DNA of 7,803 nt, taken from NCBI GenBank assembly GCA_003641675.1, contig QNBI01000077.1, positions 1 to 7,803 of the forward strand, written 5' to 3'. Numbering within the stretch: the stretch's first letter is position 1; each line of letters starts with the position of its first letter. The DNA is from Spirochaetota bacterium (GTDB lineage Bacteria; Spirochaetota; Spirochaetia; SZUA-6). The translations under genes and the position numbers were made by a program. Shown here one piece after another: positions 4,816 through 7,803 of this stretch. Under the pieces are notes generated by a model, which was not told where the DNA came from, did not search any database, and saw only the letters and a program-made list of their open reading frames with translations.

Positions 4816-6414
4816 TTAATCCGGAAAATTATTTCTAATCTTAAAGAACTGCTGCTCTATATCCAGAAATATATCGACTAGCACGGGATCGAACTGTTTA
4901 CCTCTCTGTTTTTTAAGCTCTTCTATCGTCTTTTCATGAGTCCATGCATCTTTATATGTGCGCTTGGAGGTTAATGCGTCATATACATCGGCAATTGCTG
5001 CTATCCTTGCACTGAGAGGTATATTCTCCCCTTTAAGTGCCTTTGGATAGCCCGTACCGTCGTAACGTTCGTGGTGGTGCAGGGCTATTATAGCAGCAAG
5101 TGTAAGGAAAGACTGCTCGCCGAGTTCCTTGTCCGCTTCGCTTAAAATAGCCCATCCCCAGAGGGTGTGATTTTTCATTATTGTCCATTCCGCACTATCA
5201 AGTTTTCCCGGTTTTAAAAGAATGCTATCCGGTACTCCTACCTTTCCTATATCATGCAGCATACTGGAAAGGTACATATCATTTGAATAACCTTGAGATA
5301 TTTTAAATGAGTATGGATGCCTTCTAAATACTTCTACGGATAATATTTTGCAGTACTCACGGATACGCTGGAGATGATCCCCTGTTTCCTGATCCCGGTA
5401 TTCGGCCAGACGTGCAAGTGTTTTTATTGCAGTCACCTGTGTTTTCTGAAGCAGACTAATAGTATCAAAGATTCTGTCGTTAAGGAACTGCTGCATCTCG
5501 AGGGATTCGCTAAGTTCATTGGCCTGAATAACAAATTCTGTAATATTGTATACATGACAGATTATCATGTTATTCTTTAAAAAGGCAGATTCGTGCACTG
5601 TAACGGTTTTGCCTTCTTTTGTTTTTAAAGCAAGCCTGTAATTCCTGACATTTCCGTTTTTAAGGATTGTATTTAACTCTTTTTTTCTTTCTTCTGAGGA
5701 TACGAATACGGAACCGTATGCAGAGAATTCTATTTTATTGGAGAACCCGAGAAGAGAGAGAAATGCAGGGCTTAAGTATGAAAAACGGCCCTTCACATCC
5801 ATGGCATAAACGGGAAGCTCAAAATCTTCCGCCACCTTTAGAAAAACGGCTAAATGTTTGTCTTCAAAAGGAGCCTCTGCCAGGAACATAGATTGGATTT
5901 TTAAAGATAGAACTTTTAAAAAGAATTCTTCTTCTATGGTTGGTTCTACCGGGTTATCGTTTATAAAGAGCAGAGCACCGATAGTATTTTCTTTTCCGAT
6001 TGTAACGGGGAAAAAATATGTACTCACAGTTCTGCCTGTAAGGGATGAAAGATAATCGGAAAGTTCTCTGTTTGTATTAATTGAAGTGGCGGCTTCTGCA
6101 ACTCTGGTGCCTGTCCCGGTGTTTCTTTTTATATCCGTGTATGAAGGAAACTTCTCTGCTGTTTTATACAGAATAGAAGAGAGATGAGAGTTTTTTTCGA
6201 GTTTCTCTGTTAATGTACTGTCTGAGCATGTTTCCAGAAAAAGACTCCTTTCACCGTTTCTTAGGTTTTTCTTCCGGAAGAGGCAGACTGCGGAAACTCT
6301 AAAGTGGTTTTTTATCCACGATGTAAGTTCTGCCAGGCTGTCATTATAGCTGGTCTTATTATCAATTATATCACAAAGATGTATATAGCTTTGTAAAATA
6401 TTGTCCTCTTGCAT
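4816..6414 (-). CDS. GAF-PAS-HD-GYP protein, probable cyclic-di-GMP phosphodiesterase
   Basis: The 532-residue soluble protein has three parts. A GAF-like region spans about 15-178 (SLAELTSWIKNHFRVSAVCLF, then PVTIGKENTIGALLFIND). A PAS domain spans about 190-293 (PVYAMDVKGRFSYLSPAFLSLLGF). A helical linker precedes the HD-GYP domain at about 325-525. The metal and catalytic residues expected of HD-GYP are present: E338 and H347 in LAEYRDQETGDHLQR, H387-D388 in HDIGKVGVPD, H416, H446-H448 in HHHERYDGTGYP with the GYP signature complete, and D476 in IADVYDAL. The family hydrolyses cyclic-di-GMP to pGpG or GMP. The GAF and PAS parts presumably sense a ligand or redox cue. There is no membrane helix or receiver domain, so control is probably by direct ligand binding. 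It lies between tetR (50 bases) and era (49 bases). The start at 6414 has no clear ribosome binding site. Confidence 0.93.
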   Translation of the reverse strand: MQEDNILQSYIHLCDIIDNKTSYNDSLAELTSWIKNHFRVSAVCLFRKKNLRNGERSLFLETCSDSTLTEKLEKNSHLSSILYKTAEKFPSYTDIKRNTGTGTRVAEAATSINTNRELSDYLSSLTGRTVSTYFFPVTIGKENTIGALLFINDNPVEPTIEEEFFLKVLSLKIQSMFLAEAPFEDKHLAVFLKVAEDFELPVYAMDVKGRFSYLSPAFLSLLGFSNKIEFSAYGSVFVSSEERKKELNTILKNGNVRNYRLALKTKEGKTVTVHESAFLKNNMIICHVYNITEFVIQANELSESLEMQQFLNDRIFDTISLLQKTQVTAIKTLARLAEYRDQETGDHLQRIREYCKILSVEVFRRHPYSFKISQGYSNDMYLSSMLHDIGKVGVPDSILLKPGKLDSAEWTIMKNHTLWGWAILSEADKELGEQSFLTLAAIIALHHHERYDGTGYPKALKGENIPLSARIAAIADVYDALTSKRTYKDAWTHEKTIEELKKQRGKQFDPVLVDIFLDIEQQFFKIRNNFPD

Positions 6415-6424
6415 GTTACTTTAA

Positions 6425-6452
6425 ATATTATTCAAAGAAGCGGATAAATCAA
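6425..6452 (-). promoter_or_regulatory. possible internal promoter ahead of the HD-GYP gene
   Basis: On the minus strand TTGATT (6452-6447, four of six) is followed by a 16-base spacer and TAATAT (6430-6425, four of six). Transcription would start only a few bases before the ATG at 6414. This fits the absence of a Shine-Dalgarno there, but both boxes are weak and the DNA is AT-rich. Confidence 0.28.
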
Positions 6453-6464
6453 TAAAATCTTTAC

Positions 6465-7094
6465 CTATTTTTTCATTTTAGCTCTCCTGTTCTTCTTGTC
6501 GAGTCTTTCATCACGGTTTCGAAGACGCAGTCTGCGTTTCATTCCCCGTTCAATAAGTAATAGGATATCATCCATGAGTTCTTCTATATTCGTTGAACTG
6601 TATTCGGAAACAACCGCGGAATAAATTGCAAAGAGCATATTCTCTGGATTTTTGTATATTCCGCTTCGGAAAAGGCGTTTTTCATTTCCTTCACGAATAA
6701 CAGATAAAATTAACCCTCGGATATGTTTTGTAAGGGGGTTAGTTCTTGGATAGTTATCATTGAGCCCGGGATAGATATACTTTTTGTTTCTGGTGATTAA
6801 ACCTTGAAGTATGCTGTTCTGTTTTAAAGCAAGCGTTGCAAAACGGTAGAGGGCCTTTAATTTATTAAGAGGAGAATGAAAACTGTTTATAAGTTTATCT
6901 ATGCTTCTTATTCCTCTCTGTTCAATTCTTTCTATAATCTGGCCGTAGAAATCTTCTTTACTTTTAAAGTATATGTAAAAAGTGCCTGTTCCCAAACCTG
7001 TCTCTTCGGTAATATCAGAAACATTAACATCCCTGTATCCATAGCTTGAAAACATCCGCTCCCCTGCTCTTAAGAGGCTGTCCCTTTTACTCAT
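6465..7094 (-). CDS. TetR/AcrR-family transcriptional regulator with basic C-terminal tail
   Basis: The 209-residue protein has a classic TetR N-terminal DNA-binding domain. The helix-turn-helix lies at about residues 25-44 (VSDITEETGLGTGTFYIYF), followed by KSKEDFYGQII. Residues about 55-183 form the helical ligand-binding and dimerisation domain, which is too variable to name a ligand. The last 24 residues (186-209) are extremely basic, 14 being Lys or Arg (KRRLRLRNRDERLDKKNRRA and on), which is unusual for the family. The ATG at 7094 has GGGGA six bases upstream. It is the first gene of the minus-strand cluster with the HD-GYP gene, era and a membrane protein, and is divergent from the cysteate-synthase-like gene. 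Autoregulation through the palindrome at 7136-7160 is likely but inferred. Confidence 0.9.
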   Translation of the reverse strand: MSKRDSLLRAGERMFSSYGYRDVNVSDITEETGLGTGTFYIYFKSKEDFYGQIIERIEQRGIRSIDKLINSFHSPLNKLKALYRFATLALKQNSILQGLITRNKKYIYPGLNDNYPRTNPLTKHIRGLILSVIREGNEKRLFRSGIYKNPENMLFAIYSAVVSEYSSTNIEELMDDILLLIERGMKRRLRLRNRDERLDKKNRRAKMKK

Positions 7095-7100
7095 AATTAT

Positions 7101-7105
7101 TCCCC
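7101..7105 (-). promoter_or_regulatory. ribosome binding site GGGGA of tetR
   Basis: GGGGA on the minus strand, within GGCGGGGAATAATT, with six bases to the ATG at 7094. It supports this start codon. Confidence 0.55.
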
Positions 7106-7122
7106 GCCTTCTTTTTAAGCCT

Positions 7123-7152
7123 AATATGCGTGATCCTGAATAATTTCTTCAA
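7123..7152 (-). promoter_or_regulatory. possible tetR promoter, overlapping the palindrome
   Basis: On the minus strand TTGAAG (7152-7147, four of six) is followed by an 18-base spacer and CATATT (7128-7123, four of six), about 28 bases before the ATG. The -35 box lies inside the 7136-7160 palindrome, the arrangement expected for a repressor that blocks its own promoter. Neither box is strong. Confidence 0.35.
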
Positions 7153-7160
7153 ATATTCAG
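7136..7160. promoter_or_regulatory. 25-base imperfect palindrome, candidate TetR operator
   Basis: CTGAATA (7136-7142) is the exact reverse complement of TATTCAG (7154-7160). Two more symmetric pairs inside (7144-7145 with 7151-7152) bring the match to nine of twelve half-site positions around a centre at 7148. It lies 42 bases upstream of the tetR start, in the 194-base gap shared with the divergent cysteate-synthase-like gene. TetR-family operators are commonly palindromes of this size placed just upstream of their own gene. Confidence 0.5.
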
Positions 7161-7252
7161 TACACTTTTCCCGCTTTTTTAGCTTAAATTATCAAATATC
7201 GTCCCATATTAGTGCTTTTGTGTCTATCATTCAACACAGATCCTATGAGCTG

Positions 7253-7258
7253 TTGACA
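7253..7258 (+). promoter_or_regulatory. -35 box TTGACA ahead of the cysteate-synthase-like gene
   Basis: A perfect TTGACA lies 30 bases before the ATG at 7289. At the usual 17-base spacing the -10 position (7276-7281, AACGAT) matches only three of six bases, so a promoter here may be weak or need an activator. No Shine-Dalgarno is seen before the ATG. Confidence 0.3.
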
Positions 7259-7288
7259 TAAATTCCCTTAAAAGCAACGATTTGCATT

Positions 7289-7803
7289 ATGAAGCATATT
7301 GATAATAACTACACATTAAAATGCCCTGTGTGCGGTACGGAGTACTACGATACGGATAAGGGTTTTCTTTTGTCGTGCAGTAATAATCACAGATCGGCTT
7401 TATTAAGGGCACAGTACGATAGAAAGCTTACAATAAGAGCCGAGCTGCCCGGAATATTCCGCTACAGCAGCTGGCTCCCCGTACGGAGGGTCTTTGAAAG
7501 AGCAGAAGGTCCCGCTGTTTACAGAAGCATCGGCCTCGGGGACATTTTAGGCCTTAAAAATCTCTATGTGGCCTTTAATGGGTACTGGCCGGAAAAAAAT
7601 GTATTTATGGATACATGCTCGTTTAAGGAGCTGGAGGCTCCGGGAGTACTGGGAAGACTGTCCGGGACCGAAAGGAGAACCCTTGTAGTTTCTTCCGCCG
7701 GCAACACGGGGAGGGCTTTTTTAAAGGCTGGCTGGGGGAATGGTATAGCCGCTCTTATAGTTGAACCGGAAAGGGCCCTTCCTTCGCCCTGGGTTACTGA
7801 AAA
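7289..7803 (+). CDS. cysteate synthase-like PLP-dependent enzyme (threonine synthase family), N-terminal part, cut by the window end
   Basis: The frame is open from the ATG at 7289 to the window edge (171 complete codons). Residues 10-40 hold a small Cys motif (KCPVCG, then LSC), as at the start of threonine-synthase relatives. Then come RYSSWLPV (58-65), GPAVYRS (74-80), LGLKNLYVAFNGYWPEK (87-103), TCSFKELEA (109-117, K113 being the expected PLP Schiff-base lysine) and SSAGNTGRAF (135-144, the phosphate-binding loop). From memory these match Methanosarcina cysteate synthase closely (SWLPV, GYWPEK, CSFKELEA, SAGNTGRAF), better than they match ordinary threonine synthase. That enzyme makes L-cysteate from O-phosphoserine and sulfite in the cytoplasm, for coenzyme M in methanogens. 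In bacteria the product could feed sulfonolipids or other sulfonates; this is inference. GC content is about 53%, against 32% in era. It is divergent from tetR. A threonine synthase homologue of other specificity remains possible. Confidence 0.8.
   Translation, partial: MKHIDNNYTLKCPVCGTEYYDTDKGFLLSCSNNHRSALLRAQYDRKLTIRAELPGIFRYSSWLPVRRVFERAEGPAVYRSIGLGDILGLKNLYVAFNGYWPEKNVFMDTCSFKELEAPGVLGRLSGTERRTLVVSSAGNTGRAFLKAGWGNGIAALIVEPERALPSPWVTE

Noticed and set aside
5374..6055. Three plus-strand frames (5374-5580, 5667-5891, 5858-6055) inside the HD-GYP gene
   Set aside because: All are antisense to the PAS, linker and HD-GYP coding sequence and have no domain signal or ribosome binding site.
7161..7288. 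Possible sulfur-related riboswitch or T-box leader before the cysteate-synthase-like gene
   Set aside because: I found no long paired helices or T-box/SAM-type conserved elements, only short scattered repeats such as TGTGT/ACACA, and the TTGACA is only 30 bases from the start codon.
1..7803. CRISPR array, insertion sequence or prophage genes
   Set aside because: No regularly spaced repeats, transposase or integrase motifs, or phage structural genes were seen on either strand.

Overview
The window looks like a piece of a bacterial chromosome with moderate to low GC. Hand counts give about 32% GC in a 300-base stretch of the era gene and about 53% in a 300-base stretch of the last gene. The complete Era GTPase, the GAF/PAS/HD-GYP signalling protein, the Dgk1/VTE5-type polyprenol kinase and the TetR regulator would fit a spirochaete-like bacterium. 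That assignment is an inference from gene content, not something the sequence proves.

Left part (1-2202). A membrane-protein reading frame on the plus strand enters at the left edge, is cut by an in-frame TAA at 86-88, and continues to 604 with no convincing start codon of its own. A complete tRNA-Val(CAC) lies on the minus strand at 676-747, with a good promoter just upstream of it. Next, also on the minus strand, is a two-domain thioredoxin-fold protein (protein disulfide oxidoreductase, PDO type) with CxxC motifs CQFC and CPYC. A short AT-rich region then separates it from a divergently transcribed five-helix membrane protein of unknown function.

Middle part (2203-3029). A 177-base AT-rich spacer contains overlapping inverted repeats and a strong promoter signal: an extended -10 that overlaps a possible sigma-54 -24/-12 pair. 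It drives a small polytopic CTP-dependent lipid kinase of the dolichol/phytol/diacylglycerol kinase type.

Right part (3034-7094). Four minus-strand genes are packed with gaps of 50, 49 and 5 bases and probably form an operon. In transcription order they are a TetR-family regulator with a very basic tail, a GAF-PAS-HD-GYP protein (probable c-di-GMP phosphodiesterase), the essential ribosome-assembly GTPase Era, and a 7-8 helix membrane protein. A 25-base imperfect palindrome overlaps the likely tetR promoter and is a candidate autoregulatory operator.

Right edge (7289-7803). A plus-strand gene, divergent from tetR and cut by the window end, encodes the N-terminal 171 residues of a PLP-dependent enzyme resembling the Methanosarcina cysteate synthase branch of the threonine synthase family. 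It is the most interesting gene here: it suggests sulfonate (cysteate) synthesis outside methanogens, and its base composition is markedly richer in GC than its neighbours. I do not see a clearly new multi-gene system in the window.
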